DNA of 64,000 nt from Novosphingobium hassiacum (GCF_014196055.1 NZ_JACICY010000001.1:248001-312000), one strand, 5' to 3'. Shown: positions 24,591-33,167, counted from the first letter of the stretch. The notes: a model not told the origin generated them from the sequence alone. Program-made: numbers and translations.

Positions 24591-24980
24591 GTGCGCGACA
24601 CCAGACTTACGCAGTTCGCCCGGGAAAACCGCAAGGCAATGAGCGAACCCGAAACACGCATGTGGCTGCAACTGCGGGCAGAACGGTTCGAAAGCGTCAA
24701 GTTCCGTCGGCAAAAGGTGATCGGGCGGTATGTTGCAGACTTTGCGGCCAACGAACCCAAACTCGTCGTCGAGATCGACGGCGATACCCATGATGTCGAT
24801 GACCCCGACGATGCAATCCGGACTCGCTTTCTGGAAGCGGAAGGTTATCGGGTTGTGCGCTATACAAATGTGGACGTTATGCAGAATTTAGAGGGCGTTT
24901 TGATAAATCTGACTAGCGTCATTGCGGACTTGCGTCCCCCTCTCCCAACCCTCTCCCCTGAAGGGGAGAGGGCTAAGTGA
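24591..24980 (+). CDS. DUF559 endonuclease-like protein (Vsr-like fold)
   Basis: A 129-residue protein of the DUF559 family, predicted to share the very-short-patch-repair / restriction endonuclease fold. The typical order is seen: SEPETRMWLQLR (19-29), KFRRQKVIGRYVADF (37-51), KLVVEIDGDTHD (57-68) and VVRYTNVDVMQNLEGVL (88-104). Asp50, Glu61 and Asp63 are the likely metal ligands. Its last 14 residues ([14 protein letters not shown]) are encoded by the flanking repeat, so the natural C-terminus has been extended by repeat DNA. GTG 24591 lies directly after the left repeat, and its stop overlaps the trpA GTG (GTGA). Biological role unknown; catalytic activity is inferred. Confidence 0.82.
   Translation: MRDTRLTQFARENRKAMSEPETRMWLQLRAERFESVKFRRQKVIGRYVADFAANEPKLVVEIDGDTHDVDDPDDAIRTRFLEAEGYRVVRYTNVDVMQNLEGVLINLTSVIADLRPPLPTLSPEGERAK
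24937..24974. repeat. Dispersed palindromic repeat, family B, right copy flanking the DUF559 gene
   Basis: A 38-bp element, the inverted partner of 24551-24588 (37 of 38 identical as reverse complement) and identical to 30971-31008. It encodes the tail of the DUF559 protein, and its GGGGAGAGGG lies a few bases before the trpA GTG, providing the ribosome binding site. Confidence 0.9.
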
Positions 24981-25777
24981 CCCGCCTCTCCGCCGCCTTC
25001 ACCAAGGGCCGTCCAGCCCTCGTCACTTTCGTCACCGGTGGCGACCCGACGCCCGGCGCCACCGCGTCCATCCTCGACGCACTTGTCGAAGGCGGCGCGG
25101 ATGTGATCGAGTTGGGCATGCCGTTCACCGATCCGATGGCCGATGGTCCGGCGATCCAGTTGGCGAACCTGCGCAGCCTTGGCGCGGGCACGACTACGGC
25201 GGACATCTTCCGCATCGCCACCGAATTTCGCGCGCGCCACCCCGAAGTGCCACTGGTGCTGATGGGCTATGCCAACCCGATGACCATTCGCGGGGCCGAC
25301 TGGTTCGCTGCTGAATGCGTCAAGGCAGGCGTTGACGGCGTGATCTGCGTGGACATACCACCCGAGGAAGACCCCGAACTTGGCCCCGCCCTGCGCGGCG
25401 CGGGCGTTTCGCTGATCCGTCTGGCTACACCGACGACCGACGCCGCGCGGCTTCCCGCCGTGCTCGATGGCTCGTCTGGCTTTCTATACTACGTCTCGGT
25501 CGCGGGCATCACGGGCATGCAACAAGCCGCGCAGACGTCAATCGACGAGGCCGTCGCCCGCATCAAGGCTTCGGCCACGATCCCCGTCGCAGTCGGCTTT
25601 GGCGTGCGCACGCCCGAACAGGCCGCTGCCATCGCCAAGGTCGCGGACGGCGTCGTCGTCGGTTCGGCGCTGGTTGATCTGGTCGCCAAGCACGGCGCGG
25701 ATGCCGCTGGCCCGGTGAAGGAACTCACCGCCGCGCTTGCCGCTGCCGTCCACTCTGCCCGCAAGGGCGCTTTGTAA
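24977..25777 (+). CDS. trpA: Tryptophan synthase alpha chain
   Basis: Cleaves indole-3-glycerol phosphate to indole and glyceraldehyde-3-phosphate and channels indole to TrpB. The 266-residue TIM barrel has [18 protein letters not shown], carrying the catalytic Glu and Asp, then [28 protein letters not shown] and [16 protein letters not shown] 24977 overlaps the DUF559 stop (GTGA), so trpA translation may be coupled to that gene. Its Shine-Dalgarno comes from the repeat. accD and folC follow, an arrangement common in proteobacteria. Confidence 0.96.
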   Translation: MTRLSAAFTKGRPALVTFVTGGDPTPGATASILDALVEGGADVIELGMPFTDPMADGPAIQLANLRSLGAGTTTADIFRIATEFRARHPEVPLVLMGYANPMTIRGADWFAAECVKAGVDGVICVDIPPEEDPELGPALRGAGVSLIRLATPTTDAARLPAVLDGSSGFLYYVSVAGITGMQQAAQTSIDEAVARIKASATIPVAVGFGVRTPEQAAAIAKVADGVVVGSALVDLVAKHGADAAGPVKELTAALAAAVHSARKGAL

Positions 25778-25790
25778 GGATATTCTGGGC

Positions 25791-26639
25791 ATGAGTTGGC
25801 TCAACAAGGTCCGCAACGCCCTTCCGTTCACGCCGAAGCGGGACACGCCGGACAATCTGTGGATCAAGTGCCCGTCGTGCAGCGAAATGCTGTTCGTGAA
25901 GGATTATGAGGACAATCTCTCGGTCTGTCCGCATTGCGATCACCATGGCCGCATCGGTGCCGATGCGCGGTTCGACCAGTTGCTCGACGCGGGCTACGAG
26001 TTGCTGCCCGCGCCCAAGGTCAAGGAAGACCCACTTAAGTTCCGCGACAGCAAGAAGTACGTCGATCGCCTCAAGGCCGCCCGCGCCGCCAACCCGCATG
26101 CCGATGCGCTTACCAACGCGTTCGGCAGGATCGAGGGCCAGAAGGCCGTCGTTGGCGTGCAGGAATTCGCGTTCATGGGCGGATCGATGGGCATGGCCGT
26201 GGGCAATGCCTTCGTTGCAGGCGTGACACGCGCGGTGCGCGAAAAGTGCCCCTACATCGCCGTCACCGCTGCGGGCGGCGCGCGCATGCAGGAGGGCATT
26301 CTCAGCCTGATGCAGATGCCACGTTCGACCGTGGCGATTGCGCGGCTGCGCGCCGCTGGCCTGCCCTACATCGTCGTGCTGACCGATCCCACCACCGGCG
26401 GCGTCACCGCCAGCTACGCGATGCTGGGCGATGTGCAGATTGCCGAGCCGGGTGCCCTGATCGGCTTTGCCGGACAGCGTGTCATTCAGGACACGATCCG
26501 CGAGAAGCTGCCCGAAGGCTTCCAGCGCGCCGAATACCTCTACGCACACGGCATGGTCGATATGGTCACGCACCGCCGCGACCTGAAGGTCACGCTGGCG
26601 CAAGTGGTCGATTACCTGATGGCGGCCAAGGCCGCGTAA
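25791..26639 (+). CDS. accD: Acetyl-CoA carboxylase carboxyltransferase subunit beta
   Basis: Transfers the carboxyl group from biotin to acetyl-CoA to make malonyl-CoA, together with AccA. The N-terminal zinc ribbon has Cys27, Cys30, Cys46 and Cys49 (CPSC ... CPHC). The crotonase-like carboxyltransferase domain shows [27 protein letters not shown] and [16 protein letters not shown]. The 282-residue length fits. ATG 25791 lies 13 bases after trpA, with AAGGA upstream. trpA-accD-folC reads as one transcription unit, except that a repeat separates accD from folC. Confidence 0.97.
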   Translation: MSWLNKVRNALPFTPKRDTPDNLWIKCPSCSEMLFVKDYEDNLSVCPHCDHHGRIGADARFDQLLDAGYELLPAPKVKEDPLKFRDSKKYVDRLKAARAANPHADALTNAFGRIEGQKAVVGVQEFAFMGGSMGMAVGNAFVAGVTRAVREKCPYIAVTAAGGARMQEGILSLMQMPRSTVAIARLRAAGLPYIVVLTDPTTGGVTASYAMLGDVQIAEPGALIGFAGQRVIQDTIREKLPEGFQRAEYLYAHGMVDMVTHRRDLKVTLAQVVDYLMAAKAA

Positions 26640-26645
26640 CATATT

Positions 26646-26679
26646 CCCCCTCCCGCAAGCGGGAGGGGTCGGGGGTGGG
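26646..26679. repeat. Palindromic intergenic repeat before folC
   Basis: CCCCTCCCGC with GCGGGAGGGG around an AA centre, followed by TCGGGGGTGGG. This purine-rich end lies just ahead of the folC ATG and probably supplies or influences its ribosome binding site. It is similar in design to family B but has a different core sequence. Confidence 0.65.
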
Positions 26680-26685
26680 CATCAA

Positions 26686-27993
26686 ATGCGCGACTTCGCC
26701 ATATCCGAAAGCCCGGCGGTCCAAGCGCAGCTCGATCGCCTTGGCGCGCTGTCGCTGCCATCGGGGCGTCTTGGCCTCGATACCGTACGCGAACTCTGCG
26801 CGCGGCTCGGCAACCCGCAGAACAACCTTCCACCGGTGTTTCATGTCGCGGGCACCAACGGCAAGGGTTCGACCTGCACCTACCTGCGCACCATCCTTGA
26901 GGCCGAGGGGCTGACAGTGCACTCGGCCACCAAGCCGCACCTCGTCCGCTACAACGAACGCATCCGGATTGCCGGCGAGCTGATCGAGGACGACCTGCTC
27001 GCCGCACTCTTGAAGGAAGTCCTCGACGCCGGGGCCAACCTCGAACCTAGCTTCTTCGAGGTGACCACGGTCGCCACGTTCCTCGCTTTCAGCCGCACGC
27101 CAGCCGACGCCTGCGTGATCGAGACCGGCCTTGGCGGGAGGCTCGATGCGACCAACGTCATGCCGACAGCCGCCGTCTGCGGCATCGCCACGCTGGGCAT
27201 CGATCACGAGGCCTTCCTGCTTGCGCCGGAAGTGGGCGTCCCCGCCGACCCCCTCGCGCGGATCGCGTTCGAGAAGACGAGCATCGCCAAGCCCGGCGTG
27301 CCGCTGGTAACGATGGCCTATCCTGAAATCGCGACAGCTGCGGTGCTGGACACCGCCGCGCGGATCGGCGCTCCGGTGATCATGCGCGGGCGTAAGTGGG
27401 ACGCGCAGATTGCAGGCTCGATCCAGTACCGCGACGAACTGGGCGAACTTTCCCTGCCGCTGCCCGCGCTGCCCGGAGTCCATCAGGCCGAAAACGCCGC
27501 GCTCGCCGTCGCGATGATCCGCCACCAGCGCGCGGTATCTGTCCATCTCGGCGCGGTCGGCAAGGGAATCGCCAATGCGCGCTGGCCCGCGCGGTTGCAG
27601 CGGCTTGGGGCTGGTCCCGTCACCGATCTTGCGCAGGGCCGCACCGTGTGGCTCGATGGCGGCCACAATCCGGATGCGGGCTTGGCGATCGCGCGACATC
27701 TCGAGAGCCAGCCACCAGTGCACCTGATCATGGGCATGCTGACGTCAAAGGATCCCTCGGCGATCCTGAAACCGCTGGCCGATCACGTGCTGTCGATCTC
27801 GGTCGTTCCCGCACCTGGGCACGAGGCGCATAAGCCCGACGACTTCGCTCCGTTCACCAGCCTTCCGGTGCAAAGCTTCGCCACCGTGCCTGAAGCAATC
27901 GCCGCGCTGCCGCCGGAAGGCGATGTGCTGATTGCAGGCTCACTTTACCTTGCGGGCGAAGTGCTGCGGCTGAACCAAGAAATCCCGGACTAA
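26686..27993 (+). CDS. folC: Bifunctional dihydrofolate synthase / folylpolyglutamate synthase
   Basis: Adds glutamate to dihydropteroate and to reduced folates, using ATP. The 435-residue protein has the P-loop VAGTNGKGST (about 54-63), then KPHLVRYNERIRI, IETGLGGRLDATN, the carbamylated-lysine region IAFEKTSIAKPGVP and WLDGGHNPDAG, in the Mur-ligase family order. It starts at ATG 26686 immediately after a palindromic repeat and follows accD. It converges with the AmpG gene, whose stop is only 15 bases away. Confidence 0.95.
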   Translation: MRDFAISESPAVQAQLDRLGALSLPSGRLGLDTVRELCARLGNPQNNLPPVFHVAGTNGKGSTCTYLRTILEAEGLTVHSATKPHLVRYNERIRIAGELIEDDLLAALLKEVLDAGANLEPSFFEVTTVATFLAFSRTPADACVIETGLGGRLDATNVMPTAAVCGIATLGIDHEAFLLAPEVGVPADPLARIAFEKTSIAKPGVPLVTMAYPEIATAAVLDTAARIGAPVIMRGRKWDAQIAGSIQYRDELGELSLPLPALPGVHQAENAALAVAMIRHQRAVSVHLGAVGKGIANARWPARLQRLGAGPVTDLAQGRTVWLDGGHNPDAGLAIARHLESQPPVHLIMGMLTSKDPSAILKPLADHVLSISVVPAPGHEAHKPDDFAPFTSLPVQSFATVPEAIAALPPEGDVLIAGSLYLAGEVLRLNQEIPD

Positions 27994-28008
27994 TTTCCTC
28001 CGTTTGAG

Positions 28009-29340
28009 TCAGCTGAAGACGTCGGGTTCCCGCCCCTCGTCCTCGCCCGCCGTCCCCATCGCAGCATCGACCAGCCCGCTCCGGCTCATCCACCAGAACA
28101 GCGCGATTCCCGGCAGGGCGAGCACTGTGGTGATGATGTAGAAGTTCACGTATCCGAACGCCTCGATCAGCGCGCCCGCCGTCGTGCCAGTGGCAAACCG
28201 CCCGACCACGCTCGCGCTGGCTGAAATCAGAGCGTACTGCGCCCCAGTGTAGCGCAAGTCGCACAGCGCCGAGAAATAAGCGACGACCACCACTCCGCCA
28301 TAGCCAGAAGCAATGTTCTCGAAACCGATCGCGCCTGCCATGCCCAGGTTGGAGTGCCCCGCCGCGGCCAGAGCTGCAAACGACAGGTTCGATACCGCCA
28401 TCAGCACCAGCGCCAGCAGCACCGACCGCTTAAGGCCCATTCTGGCATAGGCCACACCGCCGATGAACACGCCGATCAGGTAGGCCCAGAAGCCCACGCC
28501 GACATCCCAGATCGCGATCTCGTCGTTACTGAAACCGAGGTCGTCGAACAGCAGGCGGAAAGTGAGATTCGCCAGCGTGTCGCCGACTTTGTGCACGAGG
28601 ATAAACAGCAGCACGAGCCAAGCGCCATTCCGGCGGAAAAACTCGCCAAACGGTCCGATGATCGCCGCGAACGCCTCACCCACGCCCCGGCGTGCAACAG
28701 GGTCGCGGTGCCGTGAAGGCTCGCCCAGCACCAGCGCCGTGATCATCGCGGGCAGTGCGAACATCGCGCACGCCAGATAGGCAACGCTCCACCCGGAACG
28801 CGCCGCCAGCACCAGCGCCAGCGCCGCAGCGCCGGTCGATCCGATCCGCCAGCCATACTGCGACATGCCCGAGCCCGTGCCGAGCTGATATGGCTTCAAC
28901 GTCTCGATGCGATATGCGTCGATGACGATGTCAAACGTCGCGCCGGCGACGCCGACCAGTACGGCGGCCAGAACCGTTGCGCCAAGATCAGCGCCGGGAT
29001 CAACCAGCGCCAGATTGATCACTGCGGCCATCACCAAGACGCCTGCCAGCAGCATCCACGAGACGCGCTGCCCCAAGCGGCCGAGCAGCGGCAGGCGCAC
29101 ACCATCGACCGTCCAGGCCCAGAAAACCTTGAGATTATAGACCAAAAACGCCAGCGTAAATGCGGTGACGGTCTTCTTGTCGATGCCGTCCTGCGCCAGC
29201 CGCGTGGTCAGCGTCGCCCCGATCATCGCATAGGGAAAGCCCGACGAAACGCCGAGGAAGAACGCCGCCAGCGACTCCTTTTCAAGGTAGGGCTGGACCG
29301 ATTGCCACAAGTTGCGCCGTCCGGACGTGTCTGCGCTCAT
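28009..29340 (-). CDS. ampG: AmpG-family muropeptide MFS transporter
   Basis: An inner-membrane permease of about 12 helices and 443 residues. The opening FFLGVSSGFPYAMIGATLTTRLAQDGIDKKTV and the motif FDIVIDAYRIE are typical of AmpG proteins, which import anhydromuropeptides for peptidoglycan recycling. ATG 29340 is used; in-frame TTG 29349 and GTG 29373 are also possible and have comparable ribosome binding sites. No ampC, ampD or other recycling genes are next to it. The family assignment is good; the exact substrate is inferred. Confidence 0.82.
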   Translation of the reverse strand: MSADTSGRRNLWQSVQPYLEKESLAAFFLGVSSGFPYAMIGATLTTRLAQDGIDKKTVTAFTLAFLVYNLKVFWAWTVDGVRLPLLGRLGQRVSWMLLAGVLVMAAVINLALVDPGADLGATVLAAVLVGVAGATFDIVIDAYRIETLKPYQLGTGSGMSQYGWRIGSTGAAALALVLAARSGWSVAYLACAMFALPAMITALVLGEPSRHRDPVARRGVGEAFAAIIGPFGEFFRRNGAWLVLLFILVHKVGDTLANLTFRLLFDDLGFSNDEIAIWDVGVGFWAYLIGVFIGGVAYARMGLKRSVLLALVLMAVSNLSFAALAAAGHSNLGMAGAIGFENIASGYGGVVVVAYFSALCDLRYTGAQYALISASASVVGRFATGTTAGALIEAFGYVNFYIITTVLALPGIALFWWMSRSGLVDAAMGTAGEDEGREPDVFS

Positions 29341-29437
29341 CGACGCCAATGCTCCCTGATTGTTGCCGTGCACACTAGCGGCGTTTGCGCGGACGGCTAG
29401 GGGTGACGGATTGCGCGTTTACAGGTAAGGGGCGGCC

Positions 29438-30334
29438 ATGACTTTACCCCCGAGAAACGGTGGCGAGCGGCCCAAGCGGTTCAGCCCCCGGACGACTACC
29501 CCCGAAAAGAAGCCGTTTGTGATGCGCAGCGGTGCGCCACGGACCTCGCAGCCCGTGGTCGCCGCCAAGCGCGCGCTGGCCGAGGACGGTTCGGAACGTG
29601 AAGGCGATCGCATCGCCAAGCTGCTCGCACGTGCCGGCATCGCCAGCCGCCGCGAGGTCGAGCGGATGATCGAGGATGGCCGCGTCAAGCTCAACGGCGA
29701 GGTCGTCACCACGCCCGCAACCTTGCTAACCAACCTGCGCGGCGTTTCGGTAGACGACAAGGCGGTCGGCCCGATGGCCCCGCCGCGCCTCTATCGTTTC
29801 CACAAGCCCGCTGGCCTGATCACCGCCGAGCGCGACCCGACCGGACGCCCGACGATCTACACCGCACTACGCAACGCCCTGCCCCCCGGCACCGCGCGCG
29901 TGATGCCGGTCGGTCGCCTCGACGTGAATACCGAAGGCCTGCTGCTGATGACCAACGATGGCGAATTGAAGCGCGCCATGGAATTGCCCTCGACCGGGGT
30001 ACCGCGCACTTATCGGGCACGGACATTCGGCGACATCTCACAGGCCAAGCTGGAAGAACTGATCGAAGGCATCGAGATCGACGGCGTGCGCTATGGCCCG
30101 ATCAACGCCAATCTGGAACGAAGTGCCGGACGCAACAAATGGGTCGAAATGACCCTGACCGAGGGCAAGAACCGCGAAATCCGCCGCGTGCTCGAACATC
30201 TCGGCCTCGAAGTCTCGCGCCTGCTGCGCACAAAGTACGGACCATTCGAACTGGGCGACCTGCAGCGCGGGTCCGTGGAGGAAATCCCCCAGGTCCAGGT
30301 CGAACGCTTCCGCAAGACACTGAAGCCCGCATGA
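29438..30334 (+). CDS. rluB: 23S rRNA pseudouridine synthase, RluB/RsuA type
   Basis: Isomerises a specific uridine in rRNA to pseudouridine. A basic N-terminal extension of about 55 residues precedes an S4 RNA-binding domain (RIAKLLARAGIASRREVERMIEDG, about 58-81). The catalytic domain follows, with GRLDVNTEGLLLMTND containing the nucleophilic Asp, and NREIRRVLEHLGLEVSRLLR. Length is 298. The stop overlaps the rsmD start (ATGA), so two rRNA-modifying enzymes are coupled. RluB rather than RluE or RsuA is likely from the S4 domain and context, but not proven. Confidence 0.9.
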   Translation: MTLPPRNGGERPKRFSPRTTTPEKKPFVMRSGAPRTSQPVVAAKRALAEDGSEREGDRIAKLLARAGIASRREVERMIEDGRVKLNGEVVTTPATLLTNLRGVSVDDKAVGPMAPPRLYRFHKPAGLITAERDPTGRPTIYTALRNALPPGTARVMPVGRLDVNTEGLLLMTNDGELKRAMELPSTGVPRTYRARTFGDISQAKLEELIEGIEIDGVRYGPINANLERSAGRNKWVEMTLTEGKNREIRRVLEHLGLEVSRLLRTKYGPFELGDLQRGSVEEIPQVQVERFRKTLKPA

Positions 30335-30876
30335 GAATCATCGCAGGAGAATGGCGCGGACGTCCGGTCCGCGCGCCTGAGGGTGATCTGACGCGCCCGA
30401 CTTCAGACCGTACGCGCGAGACGCTGTTCTCGATGCTCGCCAGCCGCCTCGGCAGCTTCGAGGGTCTGACCGTGGCCGATTTGTTTGCGGGCTCCGGCGC
30501 GCTTGGGCTCGAAGCTCTCTCGCGTGGAGCGGCATCGGCGATCTTTGTCGAGAACAATGCCGCCGCCGTGCGTGCCATCCGCGCCAACATCGCCGCGCTG
30601 CGCTGCGCTGATCAATGCGATGTTCGGGCGTCTTCGGTGCTGTCACTCGGGCCGACCAAGCAACCGCTCGATTTGGTGATGCTCGACCCACCTTACGGAA
30701 CGGGCGCGGGCGTCGTCGCGATCGAAAAGCTCACCCGCCTGGGCTGGATCGGCGAGGGCACGTGGATCTGCCTTGAAACCGCGCTCAAGGAAGTGCCCGA
30801 CGTGCGCATCTGCGAGGTTGATGCGGACCGAAAGGTCGGCAAGGCGTTACTGACGCTGATGCGGTTGAAGAGGTGA
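30331..30876 (+). CDS. rsmD: 16S rRNA (guanine(966)-N2)-methyltransferase
   Basis: Methylates G966 of 16S rRNA with S-adenosylmethionine. The 181-residue protein has MRIIAGEWRGRPVRAP, PTSDRTRETLFSML, the SAM motif VADLFAGSGALGLEALSRGA and the catalytic DPPY in LVMLDPPYG. ATG 30331 overlaps the rluB stop (ATGA). A longer frame starting at 30139 lies within rluB and is not used. A family B repeat pair follows 12 bases after the stop. Confidence 0.95.
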   Translation: MRIIAGEWRGRPVRAPEGDLTRPTSDRTRETLFSMLASRLGSFEGLTVADLFAGSGALGLEALSRGAASAIFVENNAAAVRAIRANIAALRCADQCDVRASSVLSLGPTKQPLDLVMLDPPYGTGAGVVAIEKLTRLGWIGEGTWICLETALKEVPDVRICEVDADRKVGKALLTLMRLKR

Positions 30877-30888
30877 GCCAGCACTGCA

Positions 30889-31008
30889 CTCTCCCCTTCA
30901 GGGGAGAGATACGCAGGCTTGGCAGCTTGTCTGCCTAGCCGAAGTTGAGCGGGGAGTTGCGCGCGCACGCCCCCTCTCCCAACCCTCTCCCCTGAAGGGG
31001 AGAGGGCT
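30889..31008. repeat. Composite palindromic repeat, family B, without an internal gene
   Basis: Left part 30889-30908 is a perfect palindrome around CCCCTTCAGGGG. The right part 30971-31008 is identical over 38 bases to the copy at 24937-24974. Between them about 60 bases include a further hairpin, GGCAG-CTTGT-CTGCC. It fills the gap between the convergent rsmD and transporter genes and could terminate or stabilise both mRNAs. Confidence 0.85.
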
Positions 31009-31009
31009 T

Positions 31010-32269
31010 TTAATCCCGCAACCGTGGCGCGAACTTTACGCCCGCCAAAGTCATTGCGCCTGCCAACGTCAGGAACAGCCCGACATAAGCCGTGCCGCCC
31101 TGCGTCCCAGCCCACGCTGCCGCAAACGGAGACAATGCGCCGCCGATGATCCCTCCGATGTTGAACGCCAGCGATATGCCGGTGTAACGCACCGCGACCG
31201 GGAACAGGGTCGGCAGCCATGCGCCGAGCGGTCCATAGGCAAGGCCCATCACGAACAGCGATCCGGCCAGCGTCGCGAAAACGATTGGCAGCGAGCCTGA
31301 GCCGAGCCCCGACCCGAACACCACGCCGATCACCGCCGTCAGCGCCGCTCCGGTTCCGAGCACGCGCTGTACCGAGGCCTTGTCCGCCCACCAGCCTGCC
31401 AGCAGAATACCGAGCGCGAAAAACACGTTGGCGCCCAGCTGCACCGCCAGAAACTCCTGCTTGGCATAGCCCAGCTTGGTCGTGGCGAACGACAGGGCGA
31501 ACGTGGTTGCGAGGTAGAACACCGCAAAACATGCAACGACGCCCGCGATACCGGCAAGAACTGCGGGGGTGTGATCGCGCAGTAGGCGGCTGATCGGCAC
31601 TTGGGCTGGCGGAGCTTTGGCCAGTTCCGCCTTGAATGACGGCGTCTCGCCAATCCGGAGCCGCACCCACAGCCCGACGCCGACCAGCACCGCGCTGAGC
31701 AGGAACGGCACGCGCCAGCCCCAACTCACAAAGTCCTGGTCCGAAAGGCCCAGACCGAGCAACAGGAACAGACCATTGGCGAAGAAGAACCCGACCGGGG
31801 CGCCAAGCTGCGGCGCGCTCCCGAAGCGTGCCTCCCAGCCCCTGGGTGCATTTTCCACCGCGAGTAGCGCCGCCCCGCCCCATTCCCCGCCCAGCCCAAA
31901 GCCTTGCCCGAAGCGCAGCAGACACAGCAAAGCGGGCGCGATCCACCCTGCCATCGCATACGTGGGCAAGAATGCGATCAGCAGCGTCGAAGTGCCCATC
32001 AGCAGAAGCGAGGCAACCAGCGTGGACTTGCGCCCGATGCGATCGCCGAAGTGTCCGAACACGACAGCGCCGACCGGCCGCGCGAAAAAGGCCAGTCCGA
32101 AGCTCATGAACGCGAGCAGCGTCTGTGCGGTGGGTGATTCCGTCGGGAAGAACAGCGGACCGATGACCAGCGCGGCCGCAGTTGCGTAGATATAGAAGTC
32201 GTAAAATTCGACCGCCGTACCGACGAGGCTGGCGGTAAGCACGCGACCATGCTGTCGAATCGGATTCAT
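31010..32269 (-). CDS. MFS transporter of the metabolite:H+ symporter (MHS) type
   Basis: A 419-residue inner-membrane protein with about 12 helices. Its opening TAVEFYDFYIYATAAALVIG and the loop motif GHFGDRIGRKSTL are characteristic of MHS-type symporters for carboxylates and related compounds (ProP, KgtP, ShiA relatives). LRFGQGFGLGGEWGGA is a second family mark. It converges with rsmD across the composite repeat. A longer frame on the same strand (30693-32300) is out of frame with this protein and is a GC-driven artefact. Substrate unknown. Confidence 0.85.
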   Translation of the reverse strand: MNPIRQHGRVLTASLVGTAVEFYDFYIYATAAALVIGPLFFPTESPTAQTLLAFMSFGLAFFARPVGAVVFGHFGDRIGRKSTLVASLLLMGTSTLLIAFLPTYAMAGWIAPALLCLLRFGQGFGLGGEWGGAALLAVENAPRGWEARFGSAPQLGAPVGFFFANGLFLLLGLGLSDQDFVSWGWRVPFLLSAVLVGVGLWVRLRIGETPSFKAELAKAPPAQVPISRLLRDHTPAVLAGIAGVVACFAVFYLATTFALSFATTKLGYAKQEFLAVQLGANVFFALGILLAGWWADKASVQRVLGTGAALTAVIGVVFGSGLGSGSLPIVFATLAGSLFVMGLAYGPLGAWLPTLFPVAVRYTGISLAFNIGGIIGGALSPFAAAWAGTQGGTAYVGLFLTLAGAMTLAGVKFAPRLRD

Positions 32270-32357
32270 CGGCGCGCTTCCCCCCTCGTGTCGAGCGCAC
32301 GGTCTTTCAGCGTCAAGCTCGCGGGGTCAACCGCAATACAACCAGTGCCGCAATACG

Positions 32358-32384
32358 AAAGGGGCGCCGGTTGCCCGACGCCCC
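32358..32384 (-). terminator. Terminator of the exported Trp-rich protein gene
   Basis: On the minus strand GGGGCGTCGG pairs with CCGGCGCCCC (plus 32375-32384 and 32361-32370, one wobble) around GCAA, followed by TTTCG. It lies 28 bases after the stop of the gene at 32412. Confidence 0.6.
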
Positions 32385-32411
32385 CATCCATCTTTCACTC
32401 GACCGGAGCGC

Positions 32412-33167
32412 TTACACACCACCGCGGTTGCGGCAGCCATCAGTCACGGTCTTGCTGCAAACCGGGTACTTCTTGTTCATGGCCTCGGCCGGAGGAGCCG
32501 CATTGCTGGCCATCGACGCCGATGATTGTGCCGAGGCATTATCAGGCATTGCCCCTGCTGACATGCTGGACGGGCTCGAAGCCATGTCCGACGACGGAGC
32601 CGTGGTAGTGGTGGTCGCGTCGGCGGTCATGCCGCCCGAAGTCGACATGCCAGGCGAGGTGGTGGCGGGTTCAGCCGGAGTGGCAGGCTTCGCGCCCATG
32701 CCAGCACCGGGCGCAGGCTGAGCCGGCGTTGCTGGCGTAGCACCCGTTGCCGGGGCTGGTTGACCGTTCACCTGCGCAACGATCGAGGGCCAGACCTGGG
32801 TGCGCTGTTCGGGCGTCAGGGCATAGACCTGTGCCTTCTGCTCGTCGGTCAGCGCCCACCAGCCCTTCATCTGGTCAGCATCGAGCGTCCAGAAATATTC
32901 CTGATAATTGGCGGGCCAGGCGGCATACTTGGTCTTTTGTTCAGCTGGCCAAGCATCGATCTGGCTTTGCTGATCAGCCGAAGGCGAGAATGGCGTGGCC
33001 GAAGGCGGGGCAGTCGTATCCTGCGAGGTCGCGTTCATCGACTTGCCCGTTGGCGACGTCGAATCCGGCATAGTCGTCGGCGCCGCCGTGGTGGTCTGCG
33101 CCATCAATGCTGCTGGCGTGGCGGCAATGGCCAGCGCCAGCGCGCTAGCGGCAAAAAGGTTTCGCAT
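32412..33167 (-). CDS. Exported Ala/Pro/Thr-rich protein with Trp-rich segment, unknown function
   Basis: A 251-residue protein that I do not recognise beyond a likely sphingomonad-specific family. A Sec signal (MRNLFAASALALAIAATPAA) is followed by a Thr/Ser/Pro linker. A compact aromatic region at about 68-130 has four similar steps (DAWPAEQKTKYAAWPANYQE, YFWTLDADQMKGWWALTDEQ, KAQVYALTPEQRTQVWPSI). A long low-complexity linker and a basic tail with two cysteines (CSKTVTDGC) end the chain. ATG 33167 has AGGAG eight bases upstream. It is divergent from uvrD. A periplasmic or cell-envelope location is likely. Confidence 0.7.
   Translation of the reverse strand: MRNLFAASALALAIAATPAALMAQTTTAAPTTMPDSTSPTGKSMNATSQDTTAPPSATPFSPSADQQSQIDAWPAEQKTKYAAWPANYQEYFWTLDADQMKGWWALTDEQKAQVYALTPEQRTQVWPSIVAQVNGQPAPATGATPATPAQPAPGAGMGAKPATPAEPATTSPGMSTSGGMTADATTTTTAPSSDMASSPSSMSAGAMPDNASAQSSASMASNAAPPAEAMNKKYPVCSKTVTDGCRNRGGV

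Noticed and set aside
24551..24974. Possible CRISPR array from repeated palindromes
   Set aside because: Only two copies in opposite orientation with a coding gene between them; no regular spacers and no cas genes.
30693..32300. Minus-strand open frame of 535 codons overlapping the MHS transporter
   Set aside because: It is in a different frame from the clear membrane transporter on the same strand and runs through the palindromic repeat and into rsmD antisense, with no membrane or domain pattern.
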